Origin: JBFLVU01 sp037444825
GTDB taxonomy: Bacteria > Acidobacteriota > UBA4820 > DSQY01
NCBI GenBank assembly: GCA_037444825.1
Contig: JBBILR010000015.1
Location: forward strand, 1 to 64,000
Direction of reading: 5' to 3'
Length of the DNA: 64,000 nucleotides
In this document: in pieces, positions 50,877 through 59,111 of the stretch
How positions within the stretch are numbered: the first letter of the stretch is position 1
Layout: each line of letters begins with the position of its first letter
Made by a program: the position numbers and the translations under genes
Notes under the pieces: generated by a model
The model's input: only the letters and a program-made list of their open reading frames with translations
Database searches by the model: none
What the model was told of the DNA's origin: nothing

Positions 50877-50905
50877 ATTGTACCGCCCCCCCGCCTCCCT
50901 GCCAA
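50877..50905 (-). promoter_or_regulatory. promoter of mutS
   Basis: TTGGCA (50900-50905) and TACAAT (50877-50882) on the minus strand, with a 17-base spacer. It is divergent from the glnA promoter, with ten bases between the -35 hexamers. Confidence 0.75.
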
Positions 50906-50915
50906 ACGGCGGCCA

Positions 50916-50944
50916 TTGACGGGGTGGGCTTCGTTCCCTATATT
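50916..50944 (+). promoter_or_regulatory. sigma70 promoter of glnA
   Basis: TTGACG (50916-50921) and TATATT (50939-50944) with a 17-base spacer. The GGAGG ribosome binding site follows at 50974-50978. No sigma54 (GG-N10-GC) element was found, so nitrogen control would act differently from enterics. Confidence 0.82.
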
Positions 50945-50987
50945 TGCTTTTTGTTTTTCCCCCTGGGAAGAAAGGAGGCTCGGACGG

Positions 50988-52400
50988 ATGGACGCGAAGG
51001 GTGTAATGGAGTTGATCCACGTAAAGGGGGTTCGGATGGTGGACCTTCGGTTCATGGACCTCCCCGGTCTCTGGCAACACTTCACCGTACCGGCGGAGAG
51101 CTTTTCGGAGGACGCCTTCACGGAAGGGGTGGGCTTCGACGGCTCCTCCATCCGCGGCTGGCGCTCGATCCACGAGAGCGACATGATCGTCGTCCCCGAT
51201 CCGGCCAGCGCCTTTCTGGACCCCTTCTTCGCCCAGCCCACCCTCACCCTCATCTGCGACGTGCTCGACCCGGTGACCCGAGAGCGCTACGGCCGCGACC
51301 CCCGGAACATCGCCCGGCGGGCCCAGAACTACCTGGTGTCCACCGGCATCGCCGACACGGCGTACTTCGGGTGCGAGGCCGAGTTCTTCGTCTTCGACGA
51401 CATCCGGTTCGACCAGCAGGCCCACTGCGGGTACTACTTCCTCGACTCGGCGGAGGGGCGGTGGAACTCCGGACGGGAGGAGAAGCCCAACCTGGGCTAC
51501 AAGCCCCGCTACAAGGAGGGCTACTTCCCCGTGCCCCCCACCGACTCCCTGAGCGACCTCCGGGCGGAGATGGTGCGGCTCATGCAGGAAGTGGGGCTCA
51601 CCGTGGAGGCCCACCACCACGAGGTGGCCACGGCGGGTCAGTCGGAGATCGACATCCGCTTCGACACCTTGACCCGCACCGCCGACAACCTGATGAAGTT
51701 CAAATACGTCGTGAAGAACACCGCCCTCAGGTACGGCAAGACGGCCACCTTCATGCCCAAGCCCCTTTTCGGCGACAACGGCTCGGGCATGCACACCCAC
51801 CAGAGCCTCTGGAAGGAGGGAAAGCCCCTCTTCCCTGGAAACGGGTACGCCGGCCTCTCTCCGCTCGCCCTCCATTACATCGGCGGCCTTCTCAAGCACG
51901 CCCGGGCGCTGGCCGCCCTCATCGCCCCCACCACCAACTCCTACAAGAGACTGGTCCCGGGCTTCGAGGCGCCGGTGAACCTGGCCTATTCCCGGCGGAA
52001 CCGGTCGGCGGCCATCCGGATCCCCCTCTACACCGAGAGCCCCAAGGCCAAGCGGCTGGAGTTCCGCCCCCCGGACCCCTCCTGCAACCCCTACCTGGCC
52101 CTGGCGGCCCAGCTCATGGCGGGCCTCGACGGCATCCTGAACCGCATCGACCCGGGCCCCCCGCTGGACAAGGACCTCTACGGCCTTCCCCCCGAGGAGC
52201 TGAAGGAGATCCCCACCATGCCCGGATCCCTGGAGGAGGCCCTCTCCTGCCTCGAAAAGGACCACGATTTTCTCCTCAAAGGGGACGTCTTCAGCGAGGA
52301 CTTCCTCGAGACGTGGATCGCCTACAAGCGCCACCGGGAGGTGGAGGAGGTGGCCCTGCGGCCCCACCCCTACGAGTTCTCCCTCTACTTCGACATCTGA
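50988..52400 (+). CDS. glnA: type I glutamine synthetase
   Basis: GlnA makes glutamine from glutamate, ammonia and ATP. The 470-residue protein contains GFDGSSIRGWRSIHESDM, CEAEFFVFD with metal ligands, EVATAGQSEIDIRFD, DNGSGMHTHQSLW and NRSAAIRIP. The segment KDLYGLPPEELKEIP carries a tyrosine at about residue 398, equivalent to the adenylylated Tyr397 of enteric enzymes, so GlnE-type control is possible. Its length and this motif place it in the GSI-beta group. ATG 50988 has GGAGG nine bases upstream. Confidence 0.97.
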   Translation: MDAKGVMELIHVKGVRMVDLRFMDLPGLWQHFTVPAESFSEDAFTEGVGFDGSSIRGWRSIHESDMIVVPDPASAFLDPFFAQPTLTLICDVLDPVTRERYGRDPRNIARRAQNYLVSTGIADTAYFGCEAEFFVFDDIRFDQQAHCGYYFLDSAEGRWNSGREEKPNLGYKPRYKEGYFPVPPTDSLSDLRAEMVRLMQEVGLTVEAHHHEVATAGQSEIDIRFDTLTRTADNLMKFKYVVKNTALRYGKTATFMPKPLFGDNGSGMHTHQSLWKEGKPLFPGNGYAGLSPLALHYIGGLLKHARALAALIAPTTNSYKRLVPGFEAPVNLAYSRRNRSAAIRIPLYTESPKAKRLEFRPPDPSCNPYLALAAQLMAGLDGILNRIDPGPPLDKDLYGLPPEELKEIPTMPGSLEEALSCLEKDHDFLLKGDVFSEDFLETWIAYKRHREVEEVALRPHPYEFSLYFDI

Positions 52401-52409
52401 TCGCCGAAG

Positions 52410-52444
52410 CCCCCTCCCGGCGCCCCCGGGCCGCCGGGAGGGGG
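52410..52444 (+). terminator. terminator of glnA
   Basis: A 13-pair GC stem (52410-52422 with 52432-52444) and a nine-base loop begin ten bases after the glnA stop. It is followed by AACGG rather than a T-run. Confidence 0.75.
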
Positions 52445-52448
52445 AACG

Positions 52449-52471
52449 GTGGAAAACTTTTGGTTTTCCAC
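52449..52471 (+). terminator. second hairpin downstream of glnA
   Basis: GTGGAAAAC (52449-52457) pairs with GTTTTCCAC (52463-52471) over a five-base loop. It follows the GC-rich stem at once and may complete termination or protect the 3' end. Confidence 0.5.
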
Positions 52472-52527
52472 AACCCCGTTGTTCGGGTCTATTTTGTAAA
52501 TATATGATTATAAATAGGTTATTTTCC

Positions 52528-52556
52528 TTGACAGGGTCCCTTGCGGGCCTTATATT
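52528..52556 (+). promoter_or_regulatory. near-consensus promoter of the 62-residue unit
   Basis: TTGACA (52528-52533) and TATATT (52551-52556) with a 17-base spacer. An AT-rich stretch at 52488-52522 lies just upstream and looks like an UP element. It is the strongest promoter in the window. Confidence 0.85.
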
Positions 52557-52580
52557 CTCCCGGCACGGTTGAGGTGACGG

Positions 52581-52769
52581 ATGCCGAAAACCATTCCCTA
52601 CGTCCGGCGGTCGCTCCCCCTCGAATCCAAGCGGGTGCCCATTTCCCTCCACGGCCAGGGCACCCCGAACGTCCCGGTGGCCGTCAAGAACACCCCTCCT
52701 TTTCAAGGTTCCGGGGCCCTTCCGGAGGCACCGGCGGTGCCGGCCTCCCGGGTATCGGCCCCTCGGTGA
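52581..52769 (+). CDS. putative 62-residue basic, proline-rich protein (or sRNA locus)
   Basis: An open frame with GAGGTGA six bases before the ATG. It encodes MPKTIPYVRRSLPLESKRVP and continues to APASRVSAPR; proline, serine and arginine dominate. The first 37 codons show the high GC3 of the genome, the later ones less so. No family is recognised. It lies between a near-consensus promoter (52528-52556) and a hairpin terminator (52778-52800). The unit could equally be a non-coding RNA of about 250 bases. Confidence 0.5.
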   Translation: MPKTIPYVRRSLPLESKRVPISLHGQGTPNVPVAVKNTPPFQGSGALPEAPAVPASRVSAPR

Positions 52770-52777
52770 GGGGTTCG

Positions 52778-52811
52778 GCGGCGGGGAACCTCCCCGCCGC
52801 TTTCGTATTTT
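52778..52811 (+). terminator. Rho-independent terminator of the 62-residue unit
   Basis: A ten-pair stem (52778-52787 with 52791-52800) over a three-base loop is followed by TTTCGTATTTT. It begins nine bases after the stop codon. Confidence 0.85.
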
Positions 52812-52819
52812 CCTTCCCT

Positions 52820-53551
52820 TCAGCCCTTTCGCGCGGGAGGTTCCAGACCCAACCGCGCCATGACCGCTTGGATGTCCTGCCAGACCTCCCGCTTGGCGGC
52901 GGGGTTTCTCAGCAGGTAGGAGGGGTGGAAGGTGGGCATGAGGGGAACCCCCCGCCAATCCACCCACCGCCCCCGCACCCGGGTGATGGGCGCCTGCCGG
53001 CCGAGGAGGGCTTCCAGCGCCGTGGCGCCCAGGGCCACGATCACCTCCGGCGAGACCGCGGCGATCTGGGCCTCCAGAAAGGGTAGGCAGGCGGCCATCT
53101 CGTCGGGCAGCGGCTTGCGGTTCTCCGGCGGGCGGCACTTCACCACGTTGGCGATGTAGACGTCGGAACGCTTCAGCCCCATCCCCTTTTGGATGATGTC
53201 GGTGAGGAGCTGGCCGGCCCGGCCCACGAAGGGTTCCCCGACGCGGTCCTCGTCGGCCCCCGGCCCCTCCCCCACGAAGAGGACCCTGGCCCGGGGGTTC
53301 CCCGTGCCGAAGACGATCTGGCTCCGCCCCTCCGCCAGCCGGCACCGTCGGCACTCCCCCATCTCCTCCCGGATCCGGGCGAGCCCGCCGTCCCCCCCCT
53401 GGCCCGTGGCCGGGGCCTCCGCCCGGGTCCTCGCCGGGGGCTTGGGGACGGAGGAGGAGAGGGGCGCCGGGGCCAGGCCCCAGCCCAGCCCCTGTTCCTT
53501 GAGGTAGGCCAGCCGGAGGGCCAGTTGCCGGCGGAAGGTCTCAGCGTCCAC
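52820..53551 (-). CDS. family 4 uracil-DNA glycosylase
   Basis: A 243-residue iron-sulphur glycosylase that removes uracil from DNA. After a disordered Pro-rich N-terminus, the cluster cysteines appear as CRRC near residue 67 and a second pair in VKCRPPENRK and AACLPF. The active motifs are VGEGPGADEDRVGEPFVGRAG and TFHPSYLLR. Family 4 enzymes are common in thermophiles but also in mesophiles. The start is GTG, overlapping the coaBC stop codon by 11 bases. Confidence 0.93.
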   Translation of the reverse strand: MDAETFRRQLALRLAYLKEQGLGWGLAPAPLSSSVPKPPARTRAEAPATGQGGDGGLARIREEMGECRRCRLAEGRSQIVFGTGNPRARVLFVGEGPGADEDRVGEPFVGRAGQLLTDIIQKGMGLKRSDVYIANVVKCRPPENRKPLPDEMAACLPFLEAQIAAVSPEVIVALGATALEALLGRQAPITRVRGRWVDWRGVPLMPTFHPSYLLRNPAAKREVWQDIQAVMARLGLEPPARKG

Positions 53552-54752
53552 GGAGCTCTTCGACGACGGCGTCCAACAGCGCCCGGGCGCACTCGGCCTT
53601 GGTCCCCTCCCGGACCCGCTCCTCCCGCCCGCCGGCGAAGAGGAGGAGGAGGGCGTTGCGGTCGCTGTCGAAGCCCAGCCCTTCCCGGGAGACGTCGTTG
53701 GCGGCGATGAGGTCCAGCCGCTTTTCCTTCAGCTTCTTCAGGGCGTTGGCCTTGAGGTTTCCCGTCTCGGCGGCGAAGCCGCAGAGGAACTGGCCCTTCT
53801 TTTTTCGCTTCCCGAGGCTTCCCAGGATGTCGGGGGTGGGCGCCAGGCGGAGGGTCCACCCGGCCTTTCCCTTCTTGTGCTTTTCGGGAAGGACCTTCTC
53901 GGCCCGGTAGTCGGCCACGGCGGCGGCCATGAGGAGGATGTCCGCCTCCGGAAAGTGGCGCTCCACCGCCTCCGCCATCTCCGCCGCCGTCACCACCCGC
54001 TCCACGCGGACGCCGAAGGGGGGGTCCAGGGCCACGGGGCCGGAGACGAGGGTCACCTGCGCCCCGCGGAGGGCCGCCTCCCGGGCCAGGGCGTACCCCA
54101 TCCGCCCCGAGGAGCGGTTGGAGAGGAACCGCACCGGGTCCAGCGCCTCCCGGGTGGGGCCGGCGGTGACCAGGACCTTCCGCCCCTCCAGGTCGCCCCG
54201 TCTCTCGAGGAGCCCCACGGCGGCGTCGGCCAGGACGGGGGGCTCGGGGAGCCGCCCCTCGTCCACGTCCCCGCACGCCAGGCTGCCCCGGGCGGGGGCC
54301 AGGATCTGGTGCCCCCGCTGCTCCAGGATCCGCAGGTTCTCCTGGACGGCGGGGTGCCGCCACATGGCGCCGTTCATGGCGGGGGCCAAAAGAACCGGCG
54401 TCCCCCGGTTGGCCAGGTAGTGGGTGGTGAGAAAGTCGTCGGCGATGCCCCTCGCCATCTTGCCCAGGAGGTTGGCCGTGGCCGGAGCCACCAGGAGCAG
54501 CTCCTCCCAGCGGGCCAGTTCGATGTGGGCGATGGTGGGGTCCCCGGCCCCTTCGAACAGGTCGGTGATCACCGGCCGCCCCGAGAGGGCCTGGAAGGTC
54601 ACCGGCGCCACCATGCGGGTGGCGTGGGCGGTCATCACCACCTGGACCTCGCAGTTCCGCTCCTTGAGGCGCCGCACGAGGTCGCAGGCCTTGTACAGGC
54701 TGATCCCCGCCGAGACGCCCAAGGTCACGCGGTGGAGCGGCTTTTCGTCCAT
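53541..54752 (-). CDS. coaBC: phosphopantothenoylcysteine decarboxylase/synthetase
   Basis: A bifunctional 403-residue CoA-synthesis enzyme. The N-terminal CoaC half binds FMN (LGVSAGISLYKACDLVRRL) and shows the active-site His in IAHIELARW, PAMNGAMW and the catalytic Cys in GSLACGDVDEGRLPEP near residue 156. The C-terminal CoaB half has VTAGPTREALDPVRFLSNRSSGRMG and AAVADYRAEKVLPEK. ATG 54752 follows a GGAG site and lies five bases from the aspS stop. Confidence 0.95.
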   Translation of the reverse strand: MDEKPLHRVTLGVSAGISLYKACDLVRRLKERNCEVQVVMTAHATRMVAPVTFQALSGRPVITDLFEGAGDPTIAHIELARWEELLLVAPATANLLGKMARGIADDFLTTHYLANRGTPVLLAPAMNGAMWRHPAVQENLRILEQRGHQILAPARGSLACGDVDEGRLPEPPVLADAAVGLLERRGDLEGRKVLVTAGPTREALDPVRFLSNRSSGRMGYALAREAALRGAQVTLVSGPVALDPPFGVRVERVVTAAEMAEAVERHFPEADILLMAAAVADYRAEKVLPEKHKKGKAGWTLRLAPTPDILGSLGKRKKKGQFLCGFAAETGNLKANALKKLKEKRLDLIAANDVSREGLGFDSDRNALLLLFAGGREERVREGTKAECARALLDAVVEELRGR

Positions 54753-54756
54753 GGCC

Positions 54757-56547
54757 TCACTCCCCGGGGGGCGTTCCCCCCTTTTTCCCGCCCTTCCGCG
54801 CAAGGCCCAGTTCGTCGAGCTGGGCCTCCTCCACCGGCCCCGGGGACCCGGTGAGGAGGCAGAGCCCCGAGGTGGTCTTGGGGAAGGCGATGACGTCCCG
54901 GATGGACTCGCAGCCCAACAGCAACATGACCAGCCGGTCGAAGCCGAAGGCGATGCCGCCGTGGGGGGGCGTCCCGTACCGGAAGGCTTCCAGGAGAAAG
55001 CCGAACTTTTCCTGGGCCTCCTCCGGGCTCAGACCCAGGACCGAGAAAACCCGCTTCTGAAGGTCCGCCCGGTGGATCCGGATGGAGCCGCCCCCGATTT
55101 CGTTCCCGTCGAGGACGAGGTCGTAGGCCAGGGCCTCCACCTTCCGCGGGTCGCTTTCCAGAAAATCCCAGTGCTCCGGACGCGGCATGGTGAAGGGGTG
55201 GTGCCGGGCGACGAACCGGCGCTCTTCCTCGCTCCACTCGAACATGGGAAAGCGGTGGACCCACAGAAGGTCGTGCCGGCCTTCGGGGATGAGGCCGAGG
55301 GCCTTCCCCAGGTGGAGGCGCAGGGCAGAGAGGCACGCGCAGGCCGTCTCGTACGGCGCCGCCACGAAGAGGCCCAGGTCCCCCTCCCCCGCCCCCACGG
55401 CGTCCAGGAGGGCCGGCCCCGCCTCCCCGAGGTGTTTGGCGGCGGGCCCCTCCACCACCCCGCCGCGCCGCCAGAGGGCCACCACGCCCTTCCCCCCGTA
55501 GGGGCGGACCAGGGCGTTCCACTCCTCCTGGACCTTCCGGGTGGGAGCCCCGGCACCCGGCACCCCCAGCCCCCGAACCGCCCCCCCCGCCTCCAGGACC
55601 GACCGGAAGACCCCGAAGGAGGAGGCGGCGGCCAGGGACGAGACGGTCTTCAGCTCCAAGCCGAAGCGGGTGTCGGGCTTGTCGGAACCGAAGCGCTCCA
55701 TGGCCTCGGCCCAGGGGAGCCGCGGGACCGACAGGGGCGCCTTCCACCCCGCCTCCTCGAAGAGGGCGAGGACCAGCCCCTCCGCCACCTCCATGACCGT
55801 CCCTTCCTCGGCGAAGGACATCTCCACGTCGATCTGGGTGAACTCCAGCTGGCGGTCGGCCCGGAGGTCCTCGTCCCGAAAACACCGCACCACCTGGAAG
55901 TAACGGTCGAACCCGGCCACCATGCAGAGCTGCTTGAAGAGCTGGGGGGACTGCGGCAAGGCGTAGAAGGAGCCGGGGCGGAGCCGGGAAGGGACCAGGA
56001 AGTCCCGCGCCCCCTCGGGCGTGGACTTGGTGAGAAAGGGGGTTTCGATCTCCAGAAAGCCCCGCTCCGAGAGGTGGTTCCTCACTCGCTGGGCGAAGCG
56101 GTGGCGGGCCTGGAGGCGGGCGTTCTGGAAGGGGCGCCGGAGGTCCAGGTAGCGGTACTGGAGGCGCATCTCCTCGCTCACCAGGGCCTCGTCCTCCACG
56201 GGGAAGGGGGGGGTCTCCGCCTCGGCGAGGACCATGACCTCCCGGGCGGCCACCTCCACCGCCCCCGTGGCCATGTGGGGGTTCACGTCCTTCTCGCCCC
56301 GGAGGCGCACCGTCCCCGAGACGGCCACCACCCACTCGGGGCGCAGTCCCTTGGCGGCGGCGAAGGCGTCGGGGTTGAGCTCCTCCGAGAAGACCACCTG
56401 GGCGATGCCCTCCCGGTCCCGGATGTCCACGAAGACCAGGCTGCCCAGGTCCCGCCGCCGGCGGACCCACCCCAGGAGGGTGACGTCGGCCCCGACGTGG
56501 GATTTGCGGAGGGATCCGGCATAGTGGGTTCGCTGGGGCAGGCTCAC
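54757..56547 (-). CDS. aspS: aspartyl-tRNA synthetase
   Basis: A 596-residue class II synthetase of the bacterial type. The N-terminal OB-fold binds the anticodon (LGWVRRRRDLGSLVFVDIRD). Class II motif 2 is YFQVVRCFRDEDLRADRQLEFTQID, and motif 3 lies in IAFGFDRLVMLL. The insertion (GAD-like) domain spans about 285-415. It may be discriminating or charge tRNA-Asn as well; that cannot be decided here. The start is GTG with GGAGG seven bases upstream, overlapping the hisS stop. Confidence 0.96.
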   Translation of the reverse strand: MSLPQRTHYAGSLRKSHVGADVTLLGWVRRRRDLGSLVFVDIRDREGIAQVVFSEELNPDAFAAAKGLRPEWVVAVSGTVRLRGEKDVNPHMATGAVEVAAREVMVLAEAETPPFPVEDEALVSEEMRLQYRYLDLRRPFQNARLQARHRFAQRVRNHLSERGFLEIETPFLTKSTPEGARDFLVPSRLRPGSFYALPQSPQLFKQLCMVAGFDRYFQVVRCFRDEDLRADRQLEFTQIDVEMSFAEEGTVMEVAEGLVLALFEEAGWKAPLSVPRLPWAEAMERFGSDKPDTRFGLELKTVSSLAAASSFGVFRSVLEAGGAVRGLGVPGAGAPTRKVQEEWNALVRPYGGKGVVALWRRGGVVEGPAAKHLGEAGPALLDAVGAGEGDLGLFVAAPYETACACLSALRLHLGKALGLIPEGRHDLLWVHRFPMFEWSEEERRFVARHHPFTMPRPEHWDFLESDPRKVEALAYDLVLDGNEIGGGSIRIHRADLQKRVFSVLGLSPEEAQEKFGFLLEAFRYGTPPHGGIAFGFDRLVMLLLGCESIRDVIAFPKTTSGLCLLTGSPGPVEEAQLDELGLARKGGKKGGTPPGE

Positions 56548-57794
56548 GGCCTTTCCTCCTGGGCGAGACGGGAGAGGAGGGCTTCCCGGGAGAGGGCCTC
56601 CTGGTCCCCCGTGTGGAGATCCTTGAGGGTGAACACCCCCGCCGCGCGCTCCTCTTCCCCCAACAGGACCACCCAACGGACGTTCATGCGGTCGGCGCGC
56701 TTGAGGGCGGACTTGAAGGAGCGGGGGCAGTGTTCCAAGACGGCCACCGCCCCGTTCTTCCGGAGAAGCTGGGCCAGCTCCAGGGCCGCCCCGTGGGTCC
56801 CCTCCCCCCACCAGGCCACGTAGGTCCAGGGGAGGCGCCCCCCCGGGTCGGGAGGGACGGCCAAGAGCAGGCGCTCCATGCCCAGGGCCCAGCCGAAACC
56901 GGGGAGGGCCGGCCCCCCGATCTGTTCCAAAAGGCCGTCGTAGCGCCCGCCGCCCAGCAGGGCGTCCTGGGCCCCCAGCGCCGAACTGGTGACCTCGAAC
57001 ACCGTGCGGCGGTAGTAGTCCAGGCCCCGAACCAGCCGGTGCCGGCGCCGGAAGGGGACCCCCAGCCGGAAAAGGAGCGCCTCCACCTCCTCGTGGTGGC
57101 GGGCGCACTCTTCGCAGAGGACGTCGAGAAAGCGGGGGGCCGTCTCCAGAACCGGCTGGCAGGAGGGGACCTTGCAGTCCAGGGTCCTCAGCGGGTTGGT
57201 TTCCAGCCTCCTTCGGCAGTCGCCGCAGAGGAGCCCCGCCTGGGGGCCGAGCCGGTCCTTCAACGCCTCCACGTAGACCGGCCGGCAGCGGGGGCACCCC
57301 ACGGAGTTCACCTGGACCTCCACCCCCAGGACCCCCACCTCGCCGAGAAAGGCCGCCAGCATGGCGATGGCCTCGGCGTCGGCTCCGGGACCGGGGTCCC
57401 CCAGGACCTCCACACCGATCTGGTGGAACTGGCGGTATCGCCCCTTCTGGGGCCGCTCGTACCGAAACTGCGGGCCGATGTAGTAGAGGCGCCGGTGAAG
57501 GGGAGAGTCGTGGAGGCGGTGCTCCACCACCGCCCGGGCCACGCCGGCGGTGTTTTCGGGCCTCAGCGTCAGGGAGCGCCCCTTTCGGTCGGGGAAGGTG
57601 TACATCTCCTTGGCGACGATGTCCGTCTCGCCCCCGATGCCCCGGACGAAGAGCTCCGTGGGCTCCAGGATGGGGGTGCGGATCTCGGTGTAGCCGTAGA
57701 GGGCGAAGGTCCGCCGGGCGGCGCGCTCCACCCTCTCCCAGCGGGCCGTTTCGGGAAAGACGAGGTCCTGGGTGCCCTTGACGGCGCCGATCAT
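56544..57794 (-). CDS. hisS: histidyl-tRNA synthetase
   Basis: A 416-residue class II synthetase. It begins IGAVKGTQDLVFPE and has the histidine-binding LTLRPENTAGVARA, motif 2 LYYIGPQFRYERPQKGRYRQFHQIGVE, and GLDYYRRTVFEV with FGWALGMERLLL (motif 3). The anticodon domain follows. An extra cysteine-rich stretch near residues 200-240 (CPRCRPVY, CGDCRRRL, CEEC) could bind zinc. ATG 57794 follows GGAGGAGCG; longer frames would begin in the -10 element. Confidence 0.96.
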   Translation of the reverse strand: MIGAVKGTQDLVFPETARWERVERAARRTFALYGYTEIRTPILEPTELFVRGIGGETDIVAKEMYTFPDRKGRSLTLRPENTAGVARAVVEHRLHDSPLHRRLYYIGPQFRYERPQKGRYRQFHQIGVEVLGDPGPGADAEAIAMLAAFLGEVGVLGVEVQVNSVGCPRCRPVYVEALKDRLGPQAGLLCGDCRRRLETNPLRTLDCKVPSCQPVLETAPRFLDVLCEECARHHEEVEALLFRLGVPFRRRHRLVRGLDYYRRTVFEVTSSALGAQDALLGGGRYDGLLEQIGGPALPGFGWALGMERLLLAVPPDPGGRLPWTYVAWWGEGTHGAALELAQLLRKNGAVAVLEHCPRSFKSALKRADRMNVRWVVLLGEEERAAGVFTLKDLHTGDQEALSREALLSRLAQEERP

Positions 57795-57811
57795 CGCTCC
57801 TCCGAGGGGCC

Positions 57812-57821
57812 ATTCTACCAC
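57812..57821 (-). promoter_or_regulatory. extended -10 promoter of hisS
   Basis: The minus strand reads GTGGTAGAAT, the best match to the extended -10 consensus here. About 11 bases of leader would remain, including the ribosome binding site. Confidence 0.6.
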
Positions 57822-57836
57822 GGGCTCCGGCGGGGA

Positions 57837-59000
57837 TTACCGCGGCCGTTGGTTTCGGGAGGCGTACATCCTCCGGTCCGCCTCCTCCAGGAACCGCTCC
57901 GGTTCTCCGCCCGGCGGCAGGTAGGCCACCCCCACGGAAAGGGAGCAAACGGGGGCCTCTTCGGACGGGCGGCTCAGCGCCTTTTGGACTTCTTCCATGC
58001 GGGTCTCCGCCTGCTCCGGCGGCAGAGCGGGGCAGACCACCAGGAACTCGTCCCCGCCGTACCGGAAGAGGCCGTCCTCCGCGCGGAAGGACTCCCGGAG
58101 CGTCCGGGCCACTCGTTTGAGGCAGAGGTCTCCCACCAGGTGGCCCTTGCAGTCGTTGATCCTCTTGAAGTCGTCCACGTCCAGGAAGACGAGGGAGGCG
58201 CCCCGCTCCCCCATCTCCCCCAAGAGCGGTCTCAGGCGCCGGCGGTTGAAGAGGCCGGTGAGCGGGTCCTCGTCCACCAGCCGCCTCAGGCGTTCGCGGG
58301 AATCCAGAAGCTCTTCGTTGAGCTGGCGGAGGCGCAAGGTGGCCCGGCTTTCCAGCGCCGCCAGGCTGGCCAGGGCCACCACCAGTTCCGCTCCCGCGTC
58401 GAAGAAGGAGCCAACGGCCAGGTGGCCGGGGTCCACGATGGATCCCCCCCAGACCAAGGGAACGAGAAAGGGCACGTAGTGCAGGAAGAGCAGGGCCTGA
58501 AGCCAAAGGGCGTACCCCAGCCAGCGGGAACGGCGGGTGTGGGGGCGCCGGAGAACCCACCCCCCTCCCACCAGAAAGAGGCCCGCCACCACCAGGTACT
58601 CGGCCATCTGAACCAGGGCGGTGGTGGGGGGGAGGAAGGCCAGGGCCACGCTCCAAAGCAGGAGGAGGAACGCCAGCGAGCCCGGCCGCAGGTCCGTTCG
58701 GTAGCCGCGCTCCACGTGGTGGCGGGCGCCGGCCACCAGGAAGAGGGCGAAGGCGGTCTTGGCGGCGGCGTAGAGGGCCAGCAGGATTCTGGCCGGCCAT
58801 CCGGAGACGCCGGGCTGGATGGACAAGAGAACGGCGAAGAGGGCGGCGGCGTCAAAGGACCACGCGGCCGCCCAAAGCCGGACCTCCGCCAACTTCACCG
58901 AGCGCGCCATGGCGGAGAAGAAGCCCGCCAGGAGGGCGGCCACCCCCGCCTGGACCGCGATGGACCAAACCTGCAGGGCGGCACGCGCCGAGGCGTCCAT
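57837..59000 (-). CDS. membrane diguanylate cyclase (GGDEF)
   Basis: A 387-residue protein. Residues 1-220 hold about eight hydrophobic segments and no named sensor domain. A linker helix leads to a GGDEF domain with DPLTGLFNRRRL, the metal-binding LVFLDVDDFKRIND and the active site RYGGDEFLVV near residue 318. The inhibitory I-site RAED stands five residues before GGDEF. It should make c-di-GMP from GTP. PilY1 and pili are common c-di-GMP partners, but no link is shown here. ATG 59000 has GGAGGAG upstream. Confidence 0.9.
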   Translation of the reverse strand: MDASARAALQVWSIAVQAGVAALLAGFFSAMARSVKLAEVRLWAAAWSFDAAALFAVLLSIQPGVSGWPARILLALYAAAKTAFALFLVAGARHHVERGYRTDLRPGSLAFLLLLWSVALAFLPPTTALVQMAEYLVVAGLFLVGGGWVLRRPHTRRSRWLGYALWLQALLFLHYVPFLVPLVWGGSIVDPGHLAVGSFFDAGAELVVALASLAALESRATLRLRQLNEELLDSRERLRRLVDEDPLTGLFNRRRLRPLLGEMGERGASLVFLDVDDFKRINDCKGHLVGDLCLKRVARTLRESFRAEDGLFRYGGDEFLVVCPALPPEQAETRMEEVQKALSRPSEEAPVCSLSVGVAYLPPGGEPERFLEEADRRMYASRNQRPR

Positions 59001-59072
59001 GCCCTCTCCTCCGGGGACGGCCCCGTAGGAGGCGGTTTCCGTCCCCCTCGTTCCGCAAGCGATGCTGGGGCG

Positions 59073-59102
59073 AATGTAATGCGACGGTCGGGCCCCTGGC
59101 AA
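59073..59102 (-). promoter_or_regulatory. promoter of the GGDEF gene
   Basis: TTGCCA (59097-59102) and TACATT (59073-59078) on the minus strand, with an 18-base spacer, about 70 bases before the start. Confidence 0.55.
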
Positions 59103-59111
59103 GCCCCGCCT

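Noticed and set aside
52778..52819. Hairpin as the terminator for udg
   Set aside because: It carries its T-run on the plus strand, right after the 62-residue frame, so it belongs to that unit. On the minus strand the tail is not T-rich.
54757..58800. A single open frame joining aspS to the region upstream of hisS
   Set aside because: Only the aspS portion has homology. The remainder is opposite-frame read-through of hisS and the GGDEF gene.
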